From: CAWBXL01 sp963837365
GTDB lineage: Bacteria; Acidobacteriota; Terriglobia; Terriglobales; Acidobacteriaceae
NCBI GenBank assembly: GCA_963837365.1
Contig: CAWIMW010000002.1
Span: forward strand, 868,001 to 932,000
Length of the DNA stretch: 64,000 bases
Direction of reading: 5' to 3'
Positions within the stretch are counted from its first letter, which is position 1, and every line of letters starts with the position of its first letter. The notes under the pieces are model-generated. The model saw only the letters and a list, made by a program, of their open reading frames with translations, was not told where the DNA came from and did not search any database. Shown here piece after piece: positions 47,030-56,201 of the stretch. Position numbers and translations under genes: made by a program.

Positions 47030-47054
47030 CCGGGGGCATAGAGGAGGTAGTCGA

Positions 47055-47951
47055 ATGGATAAGCTAACAAGCAAAGCTGTCGTGCGGGCTCTGGCGGGTT
47101 TGATTGCTGTCATGTGCATTGCGTCTTGTCAGCAGGGCCCCACACCCACGCCACCCGATCGCCACCAACTCAAAGGCGAAGTTGTTTCAGTGGACAAGTC
47201 ATCCAACACGCTTGTGGTGGACCACGAAGATATCCCCGGTTTCATGTCGGCGATGACAATGCCATACACGGTAAAGCCCACCGGCAAACTGGATGACATT
47301 AACCCGGGCGATACGATCACTGCCGATGTGGTTGTACAACCGAGCGACCACGCTTATTGGCTGGAGAACATCGTAGTCACCGGGCACGCGAAAACTCCTC
47401 CGTCGAAACCCACGGGATCATTCCACGTACCCGCCGCCGGCGAGAGCGTACCTGATTTCGTCCTGACCAACCAGGACGGAAAGCACATCTCGTTCAGGCA
47501 CTATCGCGGCAAGGCGCTGCTTGTGACTTTTATCTACACACGCTGCCCTTTTTCCGACTACTGCCCGCGTGTGAGCGGCCAATTCTCGGAAATCGACCGT
47601 CAGCTTCAAAGCAAGCCTGAGTTGTTTGGCAAAGTCCATCTTTTAAGTATCAGTTTTGATCCCGACCACGATACGCCGAAAGTCCTGCGTGACTATGGAT
47701 TTTCCTGTTCCGGAATTCATACGTCACAGCTTTTCAAGACGTGGGAGTTCGCGGTCGTGCCCGCCACTGAACTGCCAAAGATCGCTAAATTTTTCGGGCT
47801 TACATACCAGGAAGACAACGGACTAATTACTCACTCCCTAAGCACAGCCGTGATCGGGCCAGACGGGAAGATTTTTCAGTGGTACCACGGCAGCGATTGG
47901 CAGGCGTCCGATCTGATGAATGACGCCGCCGGCGCATTGGGGCGGACTTAA
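47055..47951 (+). CDS. Lipoprotein fusing CusF-like copper-binding domain to SCO1
   Basis: 298 residues. Lipobox CIASC at about residue 24. Residues about 35-105 match CusF-type metallochaperones (GEVVSVDKSSNTLVVDHEDI, then PGFMSAMTMPY with the Met ligands). Residues about 125-298 are an SCO1/SenC thioredoxin fold (VPDFVLTNQDGKHISFRHYR; Cys pair in TRCPFSDYCPRVS, spaced Cx5C rather than the usual Cx3C; His in ITHSLSTAVIGPDG). SCO proteins deliver copper to the CuA site of cytochrome oxidase. The fusion would pair a Cu(I) receiver with a delivery domain in the periplasm. It starts 25 bp after the TonB receptor, so the two are probably co-expressed. Confidence 0.92.
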   Translation: MDKLTSKAVVRALAGLIAVMCIASCQQGPTPTPPDRHQLKGEVVSVDKSSNTLVVDHEDIPGFMSAMTMPYTVKPTGKLDDINPGDTITADVVVQPSDHAYWLENIVVTGHAKTPPSKPTGSFHVPAAGESVPDFVLTNQDGKHISFRHYRGKALLVTFIYTRCPFSDYCPRVSGQFSEIDRQLQSKPELFGKVHLLSISFDPDHDTPKVLRDYGFSCSGIHTSQLFKTWEFAVVPATELPKIAKFFGLTYQEDNGLITHSLSTAVIGPDGKIFQWYHGSDWQASDLMNDAAGALGRT

Positions 47952-47998
47952 ACTCGTTCAATAGCCGCTATCTGTCGGTTCTAACAACACTTTGCAAT

Positions 47999-49513
47999 TT
48001 ATTCGCGCTCGAACGTGATCAAAGCACCGCTGGCCGGCGGCAGGTCGATCACCACCGTTCCATTCTCAACTGAAAGCGTCTCCTCGCGCAAAGCTGACCA
48101 TACGCCAGCTTCTCCAACAGGTGCGCCGCCGAACGTGGTATCGGTGGTGTCGTCTACGCGCGGCGCGTGCAAGCGAAGAACTTTCGCACTACGCACACGC
48201 TGTCCCGGGTCGATAGTAAGGTGGACGTTGCGATCCAGCTTTTTATTAATCACTGCCACCTTCAGCGTTCCAGTATCGTTGCGGACGGCATAGGCGTTCA
48301 TCGACGGCACTTGTTGTAGAGCATCGATTTCGCATTCCATCAGTTGTCCCGCTCCGGCCTGCGCAAACAACAACATGCCGCAATAAATCGGCCGCGCCAG
48401 GAACCCATCTTCGATCGTTCCGGCAATCGGCGTGTAAACTCCGTAACCGCCGCCGTGGAAATTGATCCCTGTACCCCCTGCCGATGCCAACTGGTACATC
48501 AAGTCCGCACCCCAAAGCGCAGAGGCAAACGTATCGCTCACGCCCGGCTTTCCGCCGTGAAAGCAGGAGTTGGTTTCCGCCATGCGGAAGGGCAGGCCAA
48601 ATTCCTGCACGGTCCTTTTCATGCCTTCGAGTTCCGCCGCCAGCTTCGCATCTGGCTTGAGCATCCGTTCAATCGTCATGGAAGGATCTTCGGGCGGCCC
48701 CAGCGCATAGTAATGTTGCGAGAGAGATGCCGCTTCGTTCTTGAATTGCTTGGCGAACGGGACCAGCCATTCATTGTTGTACGCAGTGTCCGGCCCGGCA
48801 AACTGTGCCTTCGGAACTCGCGCCCGGATGGTCGCGAAAAAATGCTGCCACTCAGCGGCAAACTGCTTGAAGTCGTAATCCTGTTTGCGGATCGCGTTAC
48901 GATAAAAAAGATCAGGCTCATTGCACAACTGGAACGCAATCAGCTTCGAGCCGATCGTGTCCATCACATAAGCTGCCTCGTCGGCCGCAGCCTCAGGAGT
49001 GCCCGTCCCCATGTTGAGACCGTAGATCAGCTTCCAGCCGCAGGCATCAAGAAACTCGCGCAGATTGCGGATCGTTTGCGGCGTAATGTTCACCGGCGCA
49101 GGCCCTTTGTGTCCGGTGTTTGGCCCAACCGCCAAATTGAAAGCAATCGGATTGACTGCGTCGCCTTTGCTCAATTGCGCCACGTCTGGCCTGCCGGCAG
49201 CTTTTGCGGGATCAGGAGTCCAGTAGCAAAACTCGCTGGTATTGCCGCCGATCCGCAAAACGCCCGACTTGCCCAGGCTGCGGATGAACCCCGCCAAGTC
49301 GGCATTTTACCGGAAAAGAAACGTGGATTCCCCAGCTGCGCGGATTCGTAACTAAGCCCGGGGAAATCGTCGGAAATCTTGTTGCCAAGCCGGTCGGGGT
49401 GGAGAGTCAGGCGCATGGAAATAGGCGGGTCGGTTTTGAGCAAAGGTGAGAGGGTTGTGAAGTGCAAGTGCGGAAGCTGCGGCTGAGAGGCGAATGAAAT
49501 CCCTACGATTCAT
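47999..49513 (-). pseudogene. GH79-like glycoside hydrolase with twin-arginine signal, two frameshifts
   Basis: The ATG at 49513 starts MNRRDFIRLSAAASALAL, a twin-arginine signal. The frame then shifts near 49420 to MRLTLHPDRLGNKISDDFPG and again near 49305, after which a long frame (to 47999) holds GVLRIGGNTSEFCYW, the acid/base Glu in LIAFQLCNEPDLFY, HYYALGPPED, the nucleophile-like Glu in FRMAETNSCFHGG, and a C-terminal beta domain. The pattern resembles GH79 (heparanase/beta-glucuronidase group). Rejoined length is about 505 residues. Only two indels break it and catalytic motifs are intact, so it may be functional in the organism. It is divergent from the kinase gene. Confidence 0.8.
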
Positions 49514-49708
49514 CGCAGAGAATTGCACCACAGGCAAGCATCGAAGGGCAACCCATTTGGTGACGTAGCTTCGGCCGGTGTGGAACAACTGATTGTCGCG
49601 CGAGAAATGCCCTCGAAATGACATGGGCGGGGTAAAACCCTGACCACGATTGACGGGTTGGTTTGACGGCCCTCTTCCCCCGCCTAAGATGAACAAATTC
49701 AGCAGCCC

Positions 49709-52399
49709 ATGATTGGCGAAACCATCTCCCACTACAAAATCCTCAGCCAACTGGGCAGCGGAGGCATGGGTGTCGTTTACGAGGCCCAGGACCTCACGCT
49801 AGGCCGCAAGGTCGCGCTCAAATTTCTTCCTGCCGATGTGGCGCGTGACGCCGCTACACTCGACCGATTTCTTATTGGAAGCGCGGGCCGCTTCCGCCCT
49901 GAATCATCCCAATATCTGCACCATCTATGCCGCGGAGAGCAATCAGGGGCAATCCTTCATCGCCATGGAGTTACTAGAAGGCCAGACACTCGTTGTCACG
50001 GCTGGCCAACGGTGGTCTGGCGCTCGATCAGCTGCTGGACATCGGAATCGCAACTGGCGGATGCGCTCGATGCGGCCCACGCCAAGGGCATCGTGCATCG
50101 CGATATCAAGCCGGCGAACGTCTTTATCACTCAGCGCGGACAAGTGAAGGTTCTGGATTTCGGACTGGCGAAGCTCACCCACCGCGCTGAAGTCTGCGAT
50201 GCAGACGCTGGCGACCGCGGGCCCCACCATGGCGCATCTCACCAGTCCGGGAAGTACCGTAGGCACCATCGCCTACATGTCTCCCGAGCAGGCGAAAGGC
50301 GAAGAGCTGGATGCCCGGACCGACATTTTTTCGCTGGGCGCGGTCCTCTATCAGATGGCGACGGGAAAGTTGCCCTTTGAGGGAAAGACTTCGGCCGTCA
50401 TCTTCCATTCGATTCTTGAGCGCGAACCGGCGCCGATTGAGGAACTCAGCCCGCAGCTTCCGCCCAAACTAAGCGAAATCGTCGGCAAGGCTCTGGAGAA
50501 AGACCGAGACCTGCGTTATCAGTCCGCTGCCGACCTGCGCGGCGATCTCAAGCGGTTGAAGCGCGACAGCGAGTCTGGAAGAAAAATTGCAGTCAGTACC
50601 CCAGCGTCGACCGAATCCTCGCCGCTGGTACCCAGCAGTTCCCGAGCAGTTGCGGCGGCCAGTAAGCACAGAGTCGGCCTGGGGTTGCGTGGTTCTCGTC
50701 GTCCTGGTCGTGTTGGCTGCCGCTTCGTACGGAGTTTACGCGTTTCTTACCCACACACGCCCCAGCCTCTTCCAGGACATTGCGGTCACCAAGGTCACCG
50801 AAACCGGCAAGGCCTCTCTGGCGGCGATCTCCTCCGACGGGAAATACATCCTCAACGTAGCGAAAGACAACGGCCAGGAGAGTCTGTGGCTGCGCAACGT
50901 TCCTACCAACAGTGATACCCAGGTGATCGCCCCGGCGCAGGTTCATTACACAGGCTTGCAGTTTTCCCCCGATGGAAACTATCTGTACTTCATCCGTAGC
51001 GAAGCCGAACAGCCCGGAATTGGCCTCGTTGTATCGCGCGGCAATGCTCGGAGGTAGCCCGCAAAAGCTGGCCAGCGATGTGGATTCCAACATTACCTTT
51101 TCTCCGGATGGCAGGCGCCTGGCCTTCAACCGCGGGAACGACCCCGATCCGGGGAAATTTCGCATCATCTCCCAGCCGGCCGAAGGCGGAGAGGAGAATG
51201 TGCTGGCCAGCGGACCGGTGAATGACTGTCTCTTTGGCTTGACCTGGTCGCCCGACGGAAAAACATTCGTGTGCGTGATACTGCAACCGGCCGGCGCCAT
51301 CACCGGCCTGGCAGCCATAGACGCATCCACCGGCAAGGAGAATGTCTTCTACCGCACGGACGACATGCTGCACTCACCGGTCTGGCTGCCGGATGGCAGG
51401 GGCCTGCTTGTTCTGCATCGCGGCCTGAACTCAGGCTACACCCGCAACCAGATCGAACTGGTTTCCTATCCGGATGGCAAAGAACAAGACGTCACACGCG
51501 ATATCAATAACTACTCCAACCTAAGCCTGGCTGCGGACGGACGCACGCTGGCTACGGTGCTGAGAGACAGCCACTGGCAACTGTTCTTAGCGTCACCAGG
51601 TTCCTCTGAGGCCCATCAGATCACTTCCGGCAAAAAAGTGGACGGCTTCAGCTGGGCTCCTGGCGGCCAGTTACTGGTCACGCAGGAAATGGCCATGAGC
51701 CAGCTCGACCCCGACTCCGGCAAAAGTAATCTCATTACCGTGGAGCCGCACACCCTGGCTTCTCAACCAACTTCTTGTGCGAACGGCCGGTATATCGTGT
51801 TCGCCCTCGCCGGACACGCCGGCAAACATTCCGAGATCATTGCCCGCTCCGATCCTTCCGGCGGCAATCTGAAGGGTTTGACCGACGGCAATTTGGACGA
51901 GATCCCCATGTGCACGCCCGATGGTCAGTCGGTGCTCTACCGCGACGCCGCCCGCAGCCGTCTCAAGAAAGTCTCGCTGGAAGGCGGGAACTCCCAACAG
52001 GTTTCAGACGTTACCCTGGCAGGTAACTTCGACATTTCTCCCGATGGCAAGCTAGCGGCATTCGTCACGTTTGAGCACGTGGGCGAGCACCAACAGAAAT
52101 TGGCCCTGGTGCCGCTGGATTCAACCGCGCCCGCGCATATCCTCGATCTGCAACAGGAACCATCCGTAAGCTGGGTACGTTTTTCCCGCGACGGCAAGGC
52201 CGTGATCTATCCCGTGGGCAACGGGACCGCCGACAATTTGTGGCAGCAGCCGCTGGATGGCTCGGCCGGACGCCAAATCACCGATTTCAAGGCCGAGCAC
52301 ATTGGCGACGGCTTTGCTTTTTCGCCCGACGGCAAACGTCTGGGCGTGATTCGTGGTCATGTGGATTCTGATGTAGTACTGATTCGCGACACGCGGTAA
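49709..52399 (+). pseudogene. Ser/Thr protein kinase with C-terminal beta-propeller, several frameshifts
   Basis: A Hanks-type kinase. Pieces in order: P-loop LGSGGMGVVYEAQD and ATP Lys VALKF (frame from 49709); ALNHPNICTIYAAES (shift near 49870); LANGGLALDQLLDIG (shift near 49990); AHAKGIVHRDIKPANV and LDFGLAKL (shift near 50045); TIAYMSPEQAKGEELDARTD (shift near 50185); a single membrane helix (VVLVVLVVLAAASYGVYAF) after a shift near 50650; then TolB-like propeller blades with FSPDGNYLYFIRS, and after a shift near 51015 the long frame to 52399 with FSPDGRRLAF, TWSPDGKTFV and FSPDGKRLGV. All catalytic residues survive. Six indels clustered in 1.2 kb more likely reflect poor sequence than decay. 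The expected product is about 895 residues. Confidence 0.85.
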
Positions 52400-52420
52400 G
52401 AGCGATCCCGCAAACACTAA

Positions 52421-52442
52421 GGGCGGCCAGTGCTGGCCGCCC
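52421..52442. terminator. Stem-loop between kinase and cspA (convergent)
   Basis: gggcggccag-tg-ctggccgccc is a perfect 10-bp stem with a 2-base loop, located between two convergent genes. The T-tract is weak on both strands, so it is a probable rather than certain terminator. Confidence 0.6.
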
Positions 52443-52471
52443 TCATGCGAGTTTCAGATTGTAAAGTTGGT

Positions 52472-52672
52472 TTAGACCGGCTTTACGTTCTCCGCTTGCC
52501 ATCCCTTGGGGCCCTTGACTACGTCGAACTGGACCTGTTGGCCCTCTTGCAGGCTGCGGAATCCGCTGGCCTGGATCGCCGAGAAATGTACGAAGACATC
52601 CTCGCCGTTCTGGCGGCTGATGAAACCATAGCCTTTGGCGTCGTTAAACCACTTTACTGTTCCTGTTTCCAT
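52472..52672 (-). CDS. cspA: Cold-shock protein (CspA family)
   Basis: 66 residues, single-stranded nucleic-acid-binding OB fold. RNP motifs are present: KGYGFISRQ (RNP1) and DVFVHFSAI (RNP2), after METGTVKWFND. The 5' region on the minus strand (52673-52800) is long enough for a cold-responsive leader, but I cannot show a structured element there. Confidence 0.95.
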   Translation of the reverse strand: METGTVKWFNDAKGYGFISRQNGEDVFVHFSAIQASGFRSLQEGQQVQFDVVKGPKGWQAENVKPV

Positions 52673-52939
52673 GTGTTGCTTATTTCCTTTTGTGTTGATG
52701 TAGCGCTGAAGCGATCAGAGTTCTGCAGGCAGGTCACGCTGTAGAGCGGAGATACTAGCAAAAACTGCAAAGTTCAAGCGCAGCTAAATTGTACCCAAGT
52801 TGGTTCAGTATGGCTATCAAAAATTCATCGCACGATTGCCAACGTGCTTAGTATCAGTAGCTTGCGCTGAACACCGGAGACCAGAAACTGGGAACCGATA
52901 TTTCTCTGCCCCCAGTTTCAAGCTAGGAAAAACCCACAG

Positions 52940-54424
52940 TCATTTTCTCCGCCAGCGCACCCCGTCTTTGGTGTTTTCCACCACAATTCCGGCAGCAGTT
53001 AGCTCTTTGCGGATGGCATCCGAAACCGCAAAATTCCGCGCCTTCCGCGCCGCCTCCATCTCCGTGATTTTGCCTTCGATGTCTGCGTCGGAAAGTTGAC
53101 CCGAGTTCACAATCGCCAGCAGTTCCGGGCTGATTTCCGTCTCTCTTCCGACCGACTTGGCCCATTCCACGACAGTCTTCATTTTTGAGGCGTCGTCATC
53201 ATCGAGCACAGCAAAAAGTTCATCGAACTGGCTAAGTATCCCAAGTAGAGGCTGCACATCTCCAGACTTGACTTGCCTGGCATCGACGGCGGCATTGGCC
53301 GCGCGCACCATATCAAAGACCGCGGCCTGGGCCTGGGCGGTGTTGAGATCGTCTTCCATGGCAGCACGCATACGGTCGGAGGTCTCCCGCGCCAGGACGG
53401 TCATAGCTTCCGACGTACCCTCGGGAAATTTTCCGGATGACAACCGCAGCCGGAAATTCCGCAGCCGGTCTACCGAAGTTGCTGCCTGTAGCAATCCATC
53501 GAAGGTAAAGTTCAGCTGATTGCGGTAAGGTACCGATGCCAGCAAATAGCGGATCGAAGATGGCTTGTGCCCCTTGAGCACCAGGTCGCGCAGAGTGTAG
53601 AAGTTCCCCAGGCTCTTGGACATCTTCTCGCCTTCGACCAACAGGAAGCGGGCATGAAACCAATAGCGGGCAAAGGGCTTCCCCGTGCTTGCCTCGGACT
53701 GCGCAATTTCGTTTTCGTGATGGGGAAAAATCAGGTCCTCGCCGCCGGCGTGTAGATCGAAACTTTCGCCGAGTTGCTGCATGGACATGACTGAGCACTC
53801 CAAATGCCAGCCCGGACGCCCCAGCCCGATGGGAGTATCCCACGAAGCCTCCCCAGGTTTGGGAGCTTTCCACAGCGCGAAATCTCGCGCGCTGTCCTTT
53901 TCGTACTCATCCACATCGACCCGCGCGCCATCCTCCATGCCGGCAAAGTCTTTTTTCGAAAGTTTGCCATAAGCTGGGAATTTCGCGATGCGGAAATAAT
54001 AAGAGCCGTCCTCAGCGCGATACGCAAAGCCTTTTTTCTCCAGATCAACCACAAATTGCGCCATCTCCTGAATGTGCTCGGTCGCGCGCACCAGAATCGG
54101 AGTCTCAATATTCAAAGTAACAGTGTCTTCGAGGAAGGCTTTTTCGTACTTCTCGGTGTATTGCTTTACGCTCACGCCGTCCCGGGCAGCATTGCGGATG
54201 ATCTTGTCATCAACGTCGGTAATATTCATGACGTGCTGGACCTTGAACCCGCTGTGCCGCAGAAAGCGGCGCAGAATGTCCACTGCCAGGAAGGTGCGGA
54301 AGTTGCCGATGTGCCCATAGTCGTAGACGGTAGGCCCGCACGCGTACATGCGAACTTCCTTGTCTTCGAGCGCCTGAAATTCCTCGATCTTCCCCGACAG
54401 CGTGTTATAGATACGCAAAGCCAT
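52940..54424 (-). CDS. cysS: Cysteinyl-tRNA synthetase
   Basis: Class I synthetase charging tRNA-Cys. 494 residues. HIGH-type motif YGHIGNFRTFLAVD, zinc ligands in YACGPTVYD and GWHLECSVMSMQQLG plus FPHHENEIAQ, and EGEKMSKSLGNF (KMSKS). The C-terminal anticodon part ends VVENTKDGVRWRRK. Everything needed is present. It is followed (upstream in transcription) by pgsA with a 44-bp gap, so the two may be one operon. Confidence 0.97.
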   Translation of the reverse strand: MALRIYNTLSGKIEEFQALEDKEVRMYACGPTVYDYGHIGNFRTFLAVDILRRFLRHSGFKVQHVMNITDVDDKIIRNAARDGVSVKQYTEKYEKAFLEDTVTLNIETPILVRATEHIQEMAQFVVDLEKKGFAYRAEDGSYYFRIAKFPAYGKLSKKDFAGMEDGARVDVDEYEKDSARDFALWKAPKPGEASWDTPIGLGRPGWHLECSVMSMQQLGESFDLHAGGEDLIFPHHENEIAQSEASTGKPFARYWFHARFLLVEGEKMSKSLGNFYTLRDLVLKGHKPSSIRYLLASVPYRNQLNFTFDGLLQAATSVDRLRNFRLRLSSGKFPEGTSEAMTVLARETSDRMRAAMEDDLNTAQAQAAVFDMVRAANAAVDARQVKSGDVQPLLGILSQFDELFAVLDDDDASKMKTVVEWAKSVGRETEISPELLAIVNSGQLSDADIEGKITEMEAARKARNFAVSDAIRKELTAAGIVVENTKDGVRWRRK

Positions 54425-54468
54425 AGTTGGGCGAAACCAGTAATTCTAGGGGTGGGAAAGAAGATGGG

Positions 54469-55056
54469 TCAACTTGGGTTGGCGGGCGTCGCCTCGCTTT
54501 GCGCGTGGGCCCGCAGACGCTGCCCTACCAGCAATACATAGTGCAAACCGGAAACAATGGTGAAAAGGAATGTGGCCCGTAGGAAAGTGAGCCGGGCAAT
54601 CGCCACCCAAGCCACCGGATGCACCAGCAACAACATCACAAAAAACACCGCGGCTACCTGGGCAAACGTGTTGGCCTTGCCGAAAATGCTGGGACGAAAA
54701 TCACGCAGCCCGGCCGCAATATAAAGGACGGCGCTCACCGCCACAATGCAGATGTCCCGAGAGAAAACCAGCACGGTAAACTTCCAGGGGATTTTGTGCA
54801 AAACAGAAAGAACCAGAAACATGGTACTGAGAAGAAGCTTGTCCGCCATTGGGTCCAGATACTGCCCGATCTTCGTCTGTTGCTTGAGCAGCCTGGCCAG
54901 CAGGCCGTCCAGCCCATCGCTGATCCCCGCGAGTACGAACAAGATCAGCGCCCATGAATAACGTCCGCCCACCAAATGAATGATGATGAATGGCAGAAAC
55001 ACCATCCGTAGCAGGGTGAGTTGGTTGGGAGCGGTCAACAGTTGCGACAGCTTCAC
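54469..55056 (-). CDS. pgsA: CDP-diacylglycerol-glycerol-3-phosphate 3-phosphatidyltransferase
   Basis: Makes phosphatidylglycerophosphate at the membrane. 195 residues with the CDP-alcohol phosphatidyltransferase signature DGLDGLLARLLKQQTKIGQY then LDPMADKLL (DGx2ARx8Gx3Dx3D, all Asp present), and four or more membrane helices. Its start overlaps the end of the upstream gene by 4 bp (translation coupling). Confidence 0.95.
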   Translation of the reverse strand: MKLSQLLTAPNQLTLLRMVFLPFIIIHLVGGRYSWALILFVLAGISDGLDGLLARLLKQQTKIGQYLDPMADKLLLSTMFLVLSVLHKIPWKFTVLVFSRDICIVAVSAVLYIAAGLRDFRPSIFGKANTFAQVAAVFFVMLLLVHPVAWVAIARLTFLRATFLFTIVSGLHYVLLVGQRLRAHAQSEATPANPS

Positions 55057-55514
55057 TTGCCATCTCCGCCAGCTGCAAGGTGTGAAGCATAAAACTGACC
55101 GAGGACCTCAGCCGCATTCAGCCCAGTGCGCTCGGCAAAACGCTGCGAAAGCGAGGGGACATCCCCATCGGGCAGATCCATCTCAATCCGTTCTATCCGG
55201 TGCATTGGGAAGAATACGACTCCAGGAGAAAAAGGCCCGCCCTCTTTAACTACAGCGATGGTGTCGTCGAACGAAGCCAGTTCAATTCCGCACAGGCTGA
55301 GCCCTTCTACCGTCAAAGCCAGAATCTCACCCCAACACTTGTCCCGCGGATTCCCCAGCGTGACCACGACCATGGCACCGGCTTGAAAAGGGTTTGAGCT
55401 TGCCGGGACAGCTTGGCGATCAGAGGAATGCGGCACCAATTGATTGTCGCCGGGGCACTGCTTATATTGCAACTTAACCCCGCTGATTTCCGGGCAGCAG
55501 ATTGCCCGTATCAT
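55053..55514 (-). CDS. Conserved hypothetical protein upstream of pgsA
   Basis: 153 residues if the first ATG is used; an internal start at 55373 (MVVVTLGNPRDKCWGE) would give 106. The C-terminal part is a compact domain beginning GAMVVVTLGNPRD, with FDDTIAVVKEGGPFSPGVVF and FFPMHRIERIEMDLPDG, Sm- or PilZ-like in feel but not identified. Coupled to pgsA by a 4-bp overlap. The first ~40 residues are Cys- and Ser-rich and may not be translated. Confidence 0.65.
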   Translation of the reverse strand: MIRAICCPEISGVKLQYKQCPGDNQLVPHSSDRQAVPASSNPFQAGAMVVVTLGNPRDKCWGEILALTVEGLSLCGIELASFDDTIAVVKEGGPFSPGVVFFPMHRIERIEMDLPDGDVPSLSQRFAERTGLNAAEVLGQFYASHLAAGGDGK

Positions 55515-55543
55515 GCCTCGCCCATTACAATTGACATATTCGT

Positions 55544-55582
55544 AGGCGCGTAGCTCAGTTGGTTAGAGCGCTACCTTGACAC
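55544..55582 (+). tRNA. tRNA-Val(GAC), 5' half only
   Basis: Acceptor strand aggcgcg, TA at positions 8-9, D-arm gctc-agttggtta-gagc, and anticodon arm ctacc-ttgacac with anticodon GAC at 55578-55580 all fit. The 3' side of the anticodon stem should read ggtag but is tctaa, and no T-arm or acceptor 3' strand follows. The break lies exactly at the end of the anticodon loop, a frequent crossover site of tyrosine integrases. Confidence 0.85.
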
Positions 55583-55690
55583 TCTAATCAGGAATGGAAA
55601 ATCAAGGGGTTAGCAGACATTGTGGGAACGGAAAAGACGTTTAGAGCACGCGGGTACTGGCTCCGTTCCCTGATTCGTTCCCGATTTTGT
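55583..55690. other. Probable attachment-site flank of the mobile element
   Basis: Immediately after the tRNA break is a region with an inverted pair gggaacgga (55624-55632) and tccgttccc (55662-55670) plus a further tcgttcccg at about 55675. These could be integrase arm sites. The element core (shared with the anticodon loop, ttgacac) is inferred only; the matching right end is outside the window. Confidence 0.45.
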
Positions 55691-55838
55691 TTTGTTTATG
55701 TTGGTGGGTAGGTTTGTTGTGGTATTGAGTGCGTGGTGGAAGGATAGTTACTATAGCTAGAGTTAATTTCTTTATTTTGTAGCACTGCGGAATTATTCGA
55801 GAGCGGGAGGCAGTTTTGGGCGTGAAGTTCGGGCTGAA

Positions 55839-56201
55839 GTGGGCTACTCACGACGTAGCTCAGTTGTTGACGAGGCTAGAGGTGCTATGTTTTCTCAGGC
55901 TTTTACGCTGGCGGTTTCGGGTGTGAAAGATTCTGATGAACGTCGCGGTTTCGCTCAAGGCGAAGGCGGGGGAGTCTTTCGTAGTTACGTCGATACTTTG
56001 CTAACTAAGGCTATATTCCACCGAACGGGAGACTTGGGTAGATCACTCAGAACTAAGTCTAATGAAGCGAACTACGAGATAACGCTCATGTCTAAGGAAG
56101 AGGCGGAGCGGCTCATTACGTTTGTCGAGATGATGCTAAAGTTCATCTACGAAATGCTGATGTGGTTCTCACCAACGCTAACAGCTGCAGCGGGACTCTG
56201 A
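55839..56201 (+). CDS. Doubtful small ORF in mobile element (up to 120 aa)
   Basis: The only open frame of size in the left part of the element. MFSQAFTLAVSGVKDSD at 55887 is an alternative start. The C-terminus (KEEAERLITFVEMMLKFIYE) is a plausible amphipathic-to-hydrophobic helix. No ribosome-binding site or known motif is seen, and the flanking sequence is of dubious quality, so this may be chance. Confidence 0.3.
   Translation: MGYSRRSSVVDEARGAMFSQAFTLAVSGVKDSDERRGFAQGEGGGVFRSYVDTLLTKAIFHRTGDLGRSLRTKSNEANYEITLMSKEEAERLITFVEMMLKFIYEMLMWFSPTLTAAAGL

Noticed and set aside
48344..49351. 335-aa plus-strand frame opposite the GH79-like gene
   Set aside because: Shadow frame; Arg/His-rich composition and no motif, whereas the minus strand has glycosidase motifs.
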